This document shows, one piece after another, positions 15,290 to 22,751 of a DNA stretch of 34,124 nucleotides. How positions within the stretch are numbered: the stretch's first letter is position 1; every line of letters begins with the position of its first letter. The stretch is taken from positions 1-34,124 of the forward strand of contig JAFKFK010000050.1 of the NCBI GenBank assembly GCA_017307275.1, given 5' to 3'. The translations under genes were made by a program, and so were the position numbers. The notes beneath the pieces are model-generated. The model ran no database searches. It saw only the letters and a program-made list of their open reading frames with translations, and was not told where the DNA came from. The DNA comes from Alphaproteobacteria bacterium. GTDB taxonomy: Bacteria > Pseudomonadota > Alphaproteobacteria > Reyranellales > Reyranellaceae.

Positions 15290-15841
15290 GTGAACGGACT
15301 GATCGTGCGGGCCTCGACCGAGGCCGACGTGGCGCGGTGCGCAGAAATCTACGGACATCACGTGCTGCACGGCACGGCCTCCTTCGAGGAAACGCCGCCG
15401 GATCTGGCCGAGATGAAGAAGCGCCGCGCCGCCGTCCTCGATCTCGGTCTGCCCTATATCGTCGCGGAGAAGGAGGGCCGGCTCCTGGGCTATGCCTATG
15501 CCGGCACCTATCGCCCGCGCCCGGCCTATCGCTACTCGGTCGAGAACTCAGTCTACATCGACAAGGATGCCGTAGGGCTGGGCGTCGGCAAGGCCCTGCT
15601 GCCGCCGCTGATCGATCTCTGTGCCGCTGCCGGCCGCCGCCAGATGGTGGCGATCATCGGTGATTCCCAGCACGTCGCCTCGATCAAGCTTCACGAGTCC
15701 TGCGGCTTCGAGATGGTCGGCACCTTCAAGAGCATCGGTTTCAAATTCGGTCGTTGGCTCGACAGCGTGCTGATGCAGCGACCATTGGGAACGGGCGATA
15801 CGGTGGCGCCCGAGGACCTCAACCTTCCAATGCGGAGCTGA
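15290..15841 (+). CDS. GNAT N-acetyltransferase, phosphinothricin-acetyltransferase-like
   Basis: A 183-residue GNAT enzyme. The family signature is RASTEADVARCAEIYGHHV at the N-terminus, SVYIDKDAVGLGVGKALL for the acetyl-CoA pyrophosphate loop, then SIKLHESCGFEMVGTFKSIG and a final GRWLDSVLMQR, which is the pattern of PAT/Bar-type acetyltransferases acting on methionine-sulfoximine-like or other amino groups. Start is GTG at 15290 behind a GGGGACG region. It lies 43 bp after the LolA-like gene and five bases before the acyl-CoA synthetase gene, so it may share their mRNA. The substrate is inferred from family only. Confidence 0.88.
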   Translation: MNGLIVRASTEADVARCAEIYGHHVLHGTASFEETPPDLAEMKKRRAAVLDLGLPYIVAEKEGRLLGYAYAGTYRPRPAYRYSVENSVYIDKDAVGLGVGKALLPPLIDLCAAAGRRQMVAIIGDSQHVASIKLHESCGFEMVGTFKSIGFKFGRWLDSVLMQRPLGTGDTVAPEDLNLPMRS

Positions 15842-15845
15842 CGCC

Positions 15846-17381
15846 ATGCGCCTGATCGACTACTTCGACCGCGGCGCCGATCTCTATCCCGAGCGGCATT
15901 GCCTGCACGACGGCACGCGCGGCTGGACCTATGCCGAGGTGCGCGGGCAGACGCATCGTGTCGCCAACGGGCTGTTGGCGCTGGGCCTGGGCCGAGGCTC
16001 GAAGGCCGCGGTCTACAGCCCCAACCATGCCGCGGCCTATGCCTGCCTGCTGGGCATCGTGCGGGCCGGCGTCACCTGGGCCCCGGTGAACGCGCGCAAT
16101 GCTCTGGAGGAGAACCTCTACATTCTGAACAACACCGATGTTGAGGTGCTGTTCTACCATTCGAGCTTCGAGGCCTACCTGCCGCGCATCCGCGAGGCCT
16201 GTGCGGCAATCCGAGAATTCATCTGCATCGACCAGCCCTCGTTCGAAGCCTGGCTGGCCGAGCAGGGAGCAGTTGCGCCGGATCTTCCCGAGGGCCCCGA
16301 CGACGTCGTCTTCCTGGCGAGTTCGGGCGGCACCACGGGCCGGCCGAAGGGAGTGCAGATCACCAACCGCAACATCGAGGCGATGAACTCGATCTTCTGG
16401 GCCTGCATGCCCGTGAAGCCGCAGCCGGTGCATCTCATGGTGGCGCCGATGACGCACGCGGCCGGCGTCTGCTCCTTTCCGCTACTGGCCTATGGCGGCA
16501 CCAACATCTTCATGGGGACGGCCGATCCCGGCGGAATCTTGGCGGCGATCGAGAAGCACAAGGTCACGCACATCTACATGCCGCCGACCCTGATCTACAT
16601 GCTGCTCGCCCATCCCGACGCGCGCAAATACGACTACAGCTCGCTCCAGCATCTGGTCTATGCCTCCGCGCCGATGTCGGTCGACAAGCTCGTCGAGGCG
16701 ATCGACGTGTTCGGGCCGGTGCTGACGCAGACTTACGGCCAGGCCGAGGCCTGCATGATCTGCACCTATTTCTCGCCGGAGGATCATGTGGCGGCGCTGG
16801 AGACCAACAAGCGCCATCGGCTCGCGAGCTGCGGCAAGGTCTCGCCGCTGGTCCGACTCGAAACCATGGACGACCAGGGCCACATCCTGCCGCGTGGCGA
16901 GCGCGGCGAGATCGTCGTGCGTGGCGCTCTTGTCATGAAGGGCTACTACAACAACCTCGAAGCCACGGCCGAAGCATCGGCTTTCGGATGGCACCATACA
17001 GGTGACATCGGCGTTATCGACGAAGATGGCTTCGTCTATATCGTCGATCGCAAGAAGGACATGATCATCTCCGGCGGTTTCAACGTCTTCCCGAGCGAGG
17101 TCGAGCAGGTCCTGTGGGGGCATCCCGCGGTGCAGGACTGCGCCGTGATCGGCGTGCCCGACGAGAAGTGGGGCGAGTCGGTGAAAGCCGTGGTCGAACT
17201 GAAGCCCGGTGCGACGGCAACCGCCGACGAATTGATCGCGCTCGCCAAGGAAAAGCTCGGCGGTGTGAAGGCGCCGAAGTCCGTCGACTTCATCGCCGCC
17301 TTGCCGCGCAGCCCCGTCGGCAAGGTCCTGAAGAAGACATTGCGCGAGCCTTACTGGGCCGGCCACGAGCGAAAAATCTGA
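15846..17381 (+). CDS. Acyl-CoA synthetase (AMP-binding)
   Basis: A 511-residue ANL-superfamily ligase that activates a carboxylic acid as acyl-AMP and then thioester. The phosphate-binding motif SSGGTTGRPKG starts near residue 158, followed by the YGQAEA adenine-binding motif, GWHHTGD and the hinge/A8 region DRKKDMIISGGFNVFPSEVE, ending with the catalytic lysine in SPVGKVLKK. Length and motif order match medium/long-chain fatty-acyl-CoA ligases; the true acid is not determinable. The TGA overlaps the ATG of the DMT transporter gene (TGATG), so these two are co-translated. Confidence 0.9.
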   Translation: MRLIDYFDRGADLYPERHCLHDGTRGWTYAEVRGQTHRVANGLLALGLGRGSKAAVYSPNHAAAYACLLGIVRAGVTWAPVNARNALEENLYILNNTDVEVLFYHSSFEAYLPRIREACAAIREFICIDQPSFEAWLAEQGAVAPDLPEGPDDVVFLASSGGTTGRPKGVQITNRNIEAMNSIFWACMPVKPQPVHLMVAPMTHAAGVCSFPLLAYGGTNIFMGTADPGGILAAIEKHKVTHIYMPPTLIYMLLAHPDARKYDYSSLQHLVYASAPMSVDKLVEAIDVFGPVLTQTYGQAEACMICTYFSPEDHVAALETNKRHRLASCGKVSPLVRLETMDDQGHILPRGERGEIVVRGALVMKGYYNNLEATAEASAFGWHHTGDIGVIDEDGFVYIVDRKKDMIISGGFNVFPSEVEQVLWGHPAVQDCAVIGVPDEKWGESVKAVVELKPGATATADELIALAKEKLGGVKAPKSVDFIAALPRSPVGKVLKKTLREPYWAGHERKI

Positions 17382-18313
17382 TGCTGGACTCGCTGCGGCG
17401 TCTCCCGCCCAACGTTCAGGGGGCGCTGTGGCTGGTGAGTGGCGGCTTCATCTTCACGTCCACGGGCGTGATGATCCGCCTCCTGTCGGAGCAGATCGAA
17501 AGTGTCCAGACGGCTTTCTTCCGCGCCGCCATCGGCCTCCTGCTGCTGTTGCCGTACATCGCCACGGGCCGCGTGAAGCCCTGGAAGAGCCAGCGCATCG
17601 CCGGTCATTTCTGGCGAACCTTCATGGGCACGACGTCGATGGTGCTGGGCTTCTATGCCGTCGCCATGCTGCCGCTGGCGGACGCCACGGCCATCGCCTT
17701 CTCCCAGCCGCTCTTTTCCGTCGTCGTGGCTGCAGTCATCGCCAAGGAGAAGGTCCGGTGGCGTCGCTGGACGGCGACGATCGTGGGATTCATCGGCGTC
17801 CTTGTAATGGTTCGGCCGGGCGAGGGCAGCCTGCAGCTCGGTGCGCTGGTGGCGCTGTCCAATGCTGCCTGCGTCGCCATTTCGATCTATCTGGTGAAGC
17901 GCCTCTCGGACTCCGAAGCGCCGCTGATGATCCTGACCCAGTTCGCGATCTTCTCGACCCTGTTCCTGGCGCCGCCGGCGCTCTGGGTCTGGCGCTGGCC
18001 CGACCTGTGGGGCTGGGTGCTGGCCATCGGCATCGCCGTCAGCGCTACGATCGGCCAGTATTTCTGGGTGCAGGCCTTCAAGGCGGGCGAGATGTCGGCG
18101 GTGGCGCCGTTCGAGTATCTGCGCCTGCCGTTCGCCGTCTTCATGGGCTGGCTGATCTGGAGCGAGATGCCGGTGGTCTGGACCTATGTCGGCGCGGCTA
18201 TCGTCATCGCCTCGGCGCTCTACATCGCCCACCGCGAACACCAGCTCGCACGCGAACGGCGGCGAGCGGCGGTGGCGGCGGTCAAACCGCCGACGGATTC
18301 GCCTGGGCCTTGA
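17381..18313 (+). CDS. DMT-superfamily (EamA) transporter
   Basis: A 310-residue inner-membrane protein with about ten hydrophobic helices in two EamA repeats (about 15-140 and 155-285). Family marks include FRAAIGLLLLLPYI in helix 2 and SQPLFSVVVAAVIAKEKVRWRRW at the end of the first repeat. EamA proteins export amino acids, metabolites or drugs. The ATG overlaps the stop of the acyl-CoA synthetase gene. The charged tail (EHQLARERRRAAVAAVK) is cytoplasmic. The last 32 bp overlap the convergent YkvA-like gene. Confidence 0.88.
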   Translation: MLDSLRRLPPNVQGALWLVSGGFIFTSTGVMIRLLSEQIESVQTAFFRAAIGLLLLLPYIATGRVKPWKSQRIAGHFWRTFMGTTSMVLGFYAVAMLPLADATAIAFSQPLFSVVVAAVIAKEKVRWRRWTATIVGFIGVLVMVRPGEGSLQLGALVALSNAACVAISIYLVKRLSDSEAPLMILTQFAIFSTLFLAPPALWVWRWPDLWGWVLAIGIAVSATIGQYFWVQAFKAGEMSAVAPFEYLRLPFAVFMGWLIWSEMPVVWTYVGAAIVIASALYIAHREHQLARERRRAAVAAVKPPTDSPGP

Positions 18314-18638
18314 GCAGCCAGGCGCGCGCCCGCTCGCGGTGCGTCTCGGTAATGTGCATGCGCGCCGCAGTGAAGGCCGCAACCAGCACGGCGGCGTCGT
18401 CCGTGAAGCCTAGCCCCAGCAGCAAGTCGGGGACGGCATCGAAGGGCAGGACGAAGTAGGCCAGGGCGCCCAGGAGCGTTGCCCGGATCGCCAGCGGCGT
18501 GGCGCTGTCCGTGGCGCAATAGAAGGCCGCGGCGGCATCCTCGGTGAAGGGGACGCGACCCAGGGTGCGGCGCGCCTTTTCCCAGAAGCCGCGACGTACC
18601 GTCGCCTCGTTCCGGGCCAGCTCTGCGGTATCGCTCAT
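18282..18638 (-). CDS. YkvA-family (DUF1232) small membrane protein
   Basis: A 118-residue protein from the ATG at 18638; an upstream ATG at 18656 is possible, and neither has a strong ribosome site. The DUF1232 core is seen as LLGALAYFVLPFDAVPDLLLGLGFTDDAAVL, a hydrophobic hairpin with the conserved PxDxxPD pattern. The function of the family is not established. It faces away from the dehydrogenase gene at 18718 with an 80-bp gap and overlaps the 3' end of the DMT gene. Confidence 0.82.
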   Translation of the reverse strand: MSDTAELARNEATVRRGFWEKARRTLGRVPFTEDAAAAFYCATDSATPLAIRATLLGALAYFVLPFDAVPDLLLGLGFTDDAAVLVAAFTAARMHITETHRERARAWLLKAQANPSAV

Positions 18639-18717
18639 GGGCGGAAACGTTGGCATGACTGGCCCGCTTGGCAAGGGGGGTGGCCGTGCTAAAAGCGCCC
18701 AACCACGGAGGATACCA

Positions 18718-19479
18718 ATGAACGTCAAGGGTCAGGCTGTCATCGTCACCGGTGGCGCATCGGGTCTGGGCGGCGCCACGGCGTCGGCACTGGCGGCCGC
18801 AGGCGCCAAGGTCGCGATCTTCGATCTGCAGGATGAACTCGGCGAGAAGAAGGCCAAGGAAATCGGCGGCCTCTACGTCAAGACGAACGTCGCGGACGCC
18901 GCCAACACCGAGGCTTCGGTGAAGACGGTCGTCGAGAAGCTGGGCGCCCCGAGGGTTGCGGTCAATTGCGCCGGCATCGGCCGCGCCGCTCGCACCATTT
19001 CCAAGAACGGCCCGCACGATCTCGGCATGTTCGCCCAGGTCATCCAGGTAAACCTGATCGGCACCTTCAACGTGATCCGTCTCGCCTCCTGGGCGATGAG
19101 CCAGGCCGAGCCGATGGACGACGGCGAGCGCGGCGTGATCATCAACACGGCGTCGGTCGCGGCGTTCGACGGCCAGATCGGCCAGGCGGCCTACTCGGCC
19201 TCCAAGGGTGGCGTCGTCGGCATGACGCTTCCCATCGCCCGCGATCTCTCGAGCATGGGCATCCGCGTCTGCACCATCGCGCCGGGTCTCTTCCTCACGC
19301 CGATGATGATGGGCCTGTCGGCCGAGGCGCAGAAGAGCCTGGGCGCGCAGGTGCCGTTCCCCTCGCGGCTGGGCGACCCGAAGGAATATGCCCAGCTCGC
19401 CATGAGCATCGTGGAGAACCACATGCTGAACGGCGAGACGATCCGTCTCGACGGCGCCATCCGGATGGCCCCGAAGTGA
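18718..19479 (+). CDS. SDR-family 3-hydroxyacyl-CoA dehydrogenase (HSD10-like)
   Basis: A 253-residue NAD-dependent short-chain dehydrogenase. It has TGGASGLGG near the N-terminus, NCAG for the cofactor strand, NTASVAAFDGQIGQAAYSASK with the Ser, Tyr, Lys catalytic set, and a C-terminal MLNGETIRLDGAIRM that closely follows type-II 3-hydroxyacyl-CoA dehydrogenase (HSD17B10). It would oxidise 3-hydroxyacyl- or 2-methyl-3-hydroxybutyryl-CoA. The ATG at 18718 follows ACGGAGGATACCA, one of the best ribosome sites in the window. The next gene starts with GTG inside its stop (GTGA). Confidence 0.9.
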   Translation: MNVKGQAVIVTGGASGLGGATASALAAAGAKVAIFDLQDELGEKKAKEIGGLYVKTNVADAANTEASVKTVVEKLGAPRVAVNCAGIGRAARTISKNGPHDLGMFAQVIQVNLIGTFNVIRLASWAMSQAEPMDDGERGVIINTASVAAFDGQIGQAAYSASKGGVVGMTLPIARDLSSMGIRVCTIAPGLFLTPMMMGLSAEAQKSLGAQVPFPSRLGDPKEYAQLAMSIVENHMLNGETIRLDGAIRMAPK

Positions 19480-19841
19480 CAGCGAAGCTCGGCCTGGCGT
19501 TGGCGATGGTGGTTACTGTCGCCTCGCCGGCACTGGCTGAGCCGCGCTGGCTCGCCTGCAAGTTCAACGATGGCCGGGGCAAGACGCCCACGTTCATGAT
19601 GATGTTCGACGACCGTCGCAACGTCGCGGCCCTGTGGGACGGCGCGACGCTGGTCGACGGGACCAGCACGACCATCAACTTCCAGTCGATACGGACACGC
19701 TTCCCGCCATTCGTGGTGATCTACAACCGCAACGACGGGGCGCTCGGCATTACGCCGGTCGAGAACACCTATGGCGGCATCCTGCATGGCGAGTGCCGGC
19801 GCAGCGCACCGCCGCCCAACGCACCGGCGTCAGCCCGCTAA
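19476..19841 (+). CDS. Small exported protein, unknown function
   Basis: A 121-residue protein not assigned to a family. The GTG at 19476 overlaps the stop of the dehydrogenase gene and gives a clear Sec signal (KLGLALAMVVTVASPALA, cut before EPRW). The mature part is short and has two cysteines, in LACKFNDG and HGECRRS, which may form a disulfide in the periplasm. The middle (NVAALWDGATLVDGTSTTINF, PPFVVIYNRNDGALGI) looks like a small beta-sheet domain. Coupling to the dehydrogenase gene is probably positional. It converges on the lipoprotein gene with a 24-bp gap. Confidence 0.75.
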   Translation: MTAKLGLALAMVVTVASPALAEPRWLACKFNDGRGKTPTFMMMFDDRRNVAALWDGATLVDGTSTTINFQSIRTRFPPFVVIYNRNDGALGITPVENTYGGILHGECRRSAPPPNAPASAR

Positions 19842-19865
19842 GGCGCTCCGGCTCACGAGGCGACC

Positions 19866-20486
19866 TCAAGTCGGATAGCTGAGATCGCTGATGCGCTCGC
19901 AGCGCAGGTCGGCAACGCTGTTTTCCGTCGCCATGCGCGCGGGCGTACGCTCGCCGTTGCAGGTGTAGCGGATGCGCAGGGTCTTGGTGCCTCGATCCGG
20001 CATGCCGAAGATGTAAGCCATGGCCGGGACCTGGCAGCGGGTGGGGCCGTCGCTGCAGATGTCGCGAACGAGCTGGGTGACGTCGACCTGGCGGCCATCG
20101 GGTCCGCCCCAGGTCGCGTCGATGATGTCGATGCGGCGCGGCTGGACCGGGCGTTCGCCGACACAGGCCATGTGTACCTTGAAGGTGGGCGGCGCGACCT
20201 CGGCCAGCACGAAGTTCTGCGGCTGGCAGGTCCAGATGACGGTCAGCTTCTTGTTGAGGTCGGCACGGGTGTCGTTGAAGGTCGGGCCGTTCGCCAGCAC
20301 GTCGCACGGATAGCCGCCCGGGCAGGTGACCAGGCTGGTTACGTCCGCTGCGGGACCGGCTTGGGGCAGGCCCCAGTAGGCCTTCTTGATCTGGGCTGTC
20401 GATTGAACGGGGCGGATCGTATAGCTGCAGGCGGCGACGGCACCGACGCAAAGAACGGCCAACAAAAGAAGACGACCCAACTTCAT
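19866..20486 (-). CDS. Putative lipoprotein, unknown function
   Basis: A 206-residue protein with a short signal peptide ending in the lipobox VAAC (Cys20), so it is probably lipidated. The mature part is Cys-rich (pairs around TCPGGYPCD, WTCQPQ, MACVGE, DICSDGPTRCQ, YTCNGE, LRCERI), suggesting several disulfides in the periplasm. I do not recognise the domain. It has its own upstream region of 217 bp with a TATAAT box on the minus strand at 20552-20547. Confidence 0.78.
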   Translation of the reverse strand: MKLGRLLLLAVLCVGAVAACSYTIRPVQSTAQIKKAYWGLPQAGPAADVTSLVTCPGGYPCDVLANGPTFNDTRADLNKKLTVIWTCQPQNFVLAEVAPPTFKVHMACVGERPVQPRRIDIIDATWGGPDGRQVDVTQLVRDICSDGPTRCQVPAMAYIFGMPDRGTKTLRIRYTCNGERTPARMATENSVADLRCERISDLSYPT

Positions 20487-20532
20487 GATTCCCCCACGTG
20501 CGACGCCAGCGGCAACCTATCCACATGTTATC

Positions 20533-20575
20533 GCGCAAGCAATGCAATTATATATTGCCCGGCCCTTGCGCAATC
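20533..20575 (-). promoter_or_regulatory. Candidate promoter with nested inverted repeats
   Basis: On the minus strand a perfect TATAAT occupies 20552-20547, about 60 bases before the lipoprotein start; a TTGCGC at 20572-20567 gives a short 15-bp spacer. Around it are two nested inverted repeats: GCGCAAG (20533-20539) with CTTGCGC (20565-20571), and GCAAT/ATTGC within 20544-20558. The symmetry suggests regulator binding. The rest of the 217-bp gap (20487-20703) holds only a weak interrupted stem at 20613-20638. Confidence 0.45.
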
Positions 20576-20703
20576 AATGCAGCGCCAGCGAACGGCAGCA
20601 TTACTAGCACAGCTCGGAGAAGCGCCATTCTCGCCGAGAGATCGTGGGGTTGCTGCATCAGGACCTGCGCCTATGGAGGAGCGGGGTCGGCAGCCATCGG
20701 CAA

Positions 20704-21384
20704 TCAGGTCAAGGACCGGACAAGCAGATCGTCGAAGTAGGTAACGCTGTCGGCCTTGGTCCATAGGGCAACGCGACCCGGTGCGGTGAAAGTCGTGTCC
20801 GTCGCCGTGAACAGGTTCTTGTCATTCAGGAAGGCGTCGAACCGTGAGCCGCGGGCCTCGATGGCAAGTTCCTGCCAAATGCCCGACGGTACTTTGGTGT
20901 TGGCCCCCTCAAACTGGATGCGGCGTCCTGCAACGACCCGATACAGCCGCACATTGTCCTCGAGCGCGTTGGCGCGCACGACATAGTAGTTGTTTGCATC
21001 GCGGAGCCGGAGCGCGATGCCTGCGGCGCGATCGACAGAACCGGCCACAGGCTTGAAGCGCACGCTGATGCGCAGGTTGGCCGGTGTCGTGGCGTCGAGG
21101 ATCGCTAGCGGAAACCGATTGTCCGTGCGGTCGACGCTGGTCTGCGCCAACACCTTCATCCCGGCGGGCGCAGTCTTGTCTTCGATGACAGTCCAGTTCA
21201 CCGGACCGCCACCACCGGTCAGCGCCATCGTCATGCCGGATGGCAATTGGCCGACAGCCATATTCTCGAAGTCGAGGTGCATCACGGTCTGGACCTGGGC
21301 CGACAACGACCGACAGGATGCGAGGGCACCCCCGAACATCGCCAGGGTGTGGCGACGGGGGCTCGCGATGAACTTCTTGCTCAT
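20704..21384 (-). CDS. Exported LamG/DUF1080-like jelly-roll protein
   Basis: A 226-residue protein. The N-terminus has a twin-arginine-like signal (PRRHTLAMFGGALASC) that also contains a possible lipobox, LASC. The mature part reads as a concanavalin-like beta-sandwich: DFENMAVGQLP, FPLAILDATTPANLRISVRF, AAGIALRLRDANNYYVVRAN, QELAIEARGSRFDAFLND and GRVALWTKADSVTYFDDLLV, the pattern of DUF1080/LamG-like domains that bind or cleave carbohydrate. No catalytic motif is evident. The ATG at 21384 overlaps the stop of the beta-propeller gene (ATGA), making it the last gene of the leftward metal-stress operon. Confidence 0.78.
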   Translation of the reverse strand: MSKKFIASPRRHTLAMFGGALASCRSLSAQVQTVMHLDFENMAVGQLPSGMTMALTGGGGPVNWTVIEDKTAPAGMKVLAQTSVDRTDNRFPLAILDATTPANLRISVRFKPVAGSVDRAAGIALRLRDANNYYVVRANALEDNVRLYRVVAGRRIQFEGANTKVPSGIWQELAIEARGSRFDAFLNDKNLFTATDTTFTAPGRVALWTKADSVTYFDDLLVRSLT

Positions 21385-22280
21385 GGTTCCTCCAGAAGGT
21401 CGAGAGCGCCAGTGTGGCTTGCCGAGAACACATAGAGGCGGTCGGGCGGGACCAGTGCCGTCGTTTTGGCGCCGCTGGCGGTAACGAACCGAGTGGTGAA
21501 GCCGGTGCTTGGATCGATTGACTGGACCAGCCCGGGGGCCTCGATCGCGACATGCACGAGGCCGCGCGTCGAATTGAAGAAAGTGGCGTCGGGCGAACCG
21601 GCGAGTGGCCACTGATTGAGGACCTGCCCTTGCGCCGCGCCCATCTCGATCAGCGCACCTTCGTCGCAAGCGACGTAGAGTCTCCGGCCGGAATGGTCGA
21701 TGTCGATGCCGTGGGCACCGGAGACCGGAAGCGGCCAGTGATGCACGTCGTCGAGAGTGGGCAGGCGAGCGACAAGAACCATCGAGGGATCGCGGATTGC
21801 GAGGAAGACGCGGGTGCCCGCAGCGTCGGTCACGCACCATCGTGGTCGTCCAGGCAGGCCGATCGTCCGGCGCTCTCGTGTCCTGAGATCGATGGTCTGT
21901 AGTTCGGCGTGGTGGGTTTCGTCGCCGATGCAGGCGACGATCGCCAGGTCGAGAGCCGCGACAAGGGCCACGCCGTTTGGTCGTGGGGCCGTGTCGAACA
22001 CGCCCCTTGTCTCGAGCGTATCGGCGTCGAGCCATGCCAAACTGGCCGATCCACGATTGGTGACGAGGACCTGGCCTGCGTCGGCGACGACACCCGCGGC
22101 GTGCGGAAACCCCTCAAGCGTGGCGATGTGGCAGCCGCGCTCATGGTCGATGACCTCGACACGATCCCGGCCGGTATGGGCGACAAAGACCCGTCGGGTC
22201 GTGGCGTCGAAGGCGCCATGATCGAACGATGAGCCGATACTGTCCGGTATCGTGATGGCTCGGGCCATTTCCAACGGCAT
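21381..22280 (-). CDS. YncE-like cytoplasmic beta-propeller protein
   Basis: A 299-residue protein made of repeated blades of about 40 residues, each with a pattern like RRVFVAHTGRDRVEVID, GQVLVTNRGSASLAWLD, TRVFLAIRDPSMVLVA and RRLYVACDEGALIEM, typical of YncE/SMP-30-type seven-bladed propellers. No signal peptide is seen, unlike most YncE proteins. The start follows GGGAGGACGCCGCC. It lies 18 bp after the ChrB-domain gene and overlaps the exported LamG-like gene. Its role in the operon is unknown; it could be a binding scaffold or lactonase-like enzyme. Confidence 0.8.
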   Translation of the reverse strand: MPLEMARAITIPDSIGSSFDHGAFDATTRRVFVAHTGRDRVEVIDHERGCHIATLEGFPHAAGVVADAGQVLVTNRGSASLAWLDADTLETRGVFDTAPRPNGVALVAALDLAIVACIGDETHHAELQTIDLRTRERRTIGLPGRPRWCVTDAAGTRVFLAIRDPSMVLVARLPTLDDVHHWPLPVSGAHGIDIDHSGRRLYVACDEGALIEMGAAQGQVLNQWPLAGSPDATFFNSTRGLVHVAIEAPGLVQSIDPSTGFTTRFVTASGAKTTALVPPDRLYVFSASHTGALDLLEEP

Positions 22281-22298
22281 GGCGGCGTCCTCCCGGCG

Positions 22299-22751
22299 TC
22301 ACATCTTCGGTGGCCAGTTGTGTGTCTCGCCCGTGAGGCTGCGACACCAGGCGTAGAGCGCGTCGTACAGGACCATGCCGTGTTTCAGCATTTCATGGTC
22401 GTCCTGATAGACGTGGCTGAGACCGAGCGAGATGGCGAACAGCCCGGCCGATTGCGGCGTCAGGTCGAGGCGCGATGTATCGGCACCGCGCACGATGTCG
22501 GCCAACCTGGCGAGGCCCGGTGCATCGAGCCGATACTCGGAGATGAAGGCGTCGAAGCTGCACTTCTCACCGACATGGCTGAACTTCACGTCGGGAATGT
22601 CGTACGGCACGGCGCCGGTTTCCTTGGCAGTGGCCAGCACGCGATCGGCAGGGACGTAGAGGAACTCCGGCTCCTTCTCGATGAAGCGCTGGATCAGCCA
22701 TGGACAGGCAATGCGGTCGACCTTGGGACGTTCGCGAGTAACCCACTTCAT
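22299..22751 (-). CDS. Stand-alone ChrB C-terminal domain protein
   Basis: A 150-residue protein equal to the C-terminal half of chromate-resistance protein ChrB. Shared with residues about 180-320 of the full ChrB in this window are WVTR-x-x-VDRIA-x-WLI-RFI, a CSF motif after a HxGE/DxC stretch, and the DD-ML/RL helix near the end. Here the first motif reads DRIACPWLIQRFI, with an added Cys. It lacks the N-terminal DNA-binding part, so it is more likely an enzyme or redox partner than a regulator. The ATG overlaps the stop of the SOD-rhodanese gene (ATGA), implying coupled translation. Confidence 0.88.
   Translation of the reverse strand: MKWVTRERPKVDRIACPWLIQRFIEKEPEFLYVPADRVLATAKETGAVPYDIPDVKFSHVGEKCSFDAFISEYRLDAPGLARLADIVRGADTSRLDLTPQSAGLFAISLGLSHVYQDDHEMLKHGMVLYDALYAWCRSLTGETHNWPPKM

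Noticed and set aside
22299..22751. Lone ChrB domain as a truncated pseudogene of chrB
   Set aside because: It has its own start with ATGA coupling, an intact frame, conserved motifs and sequence distinct from the chrB copy.
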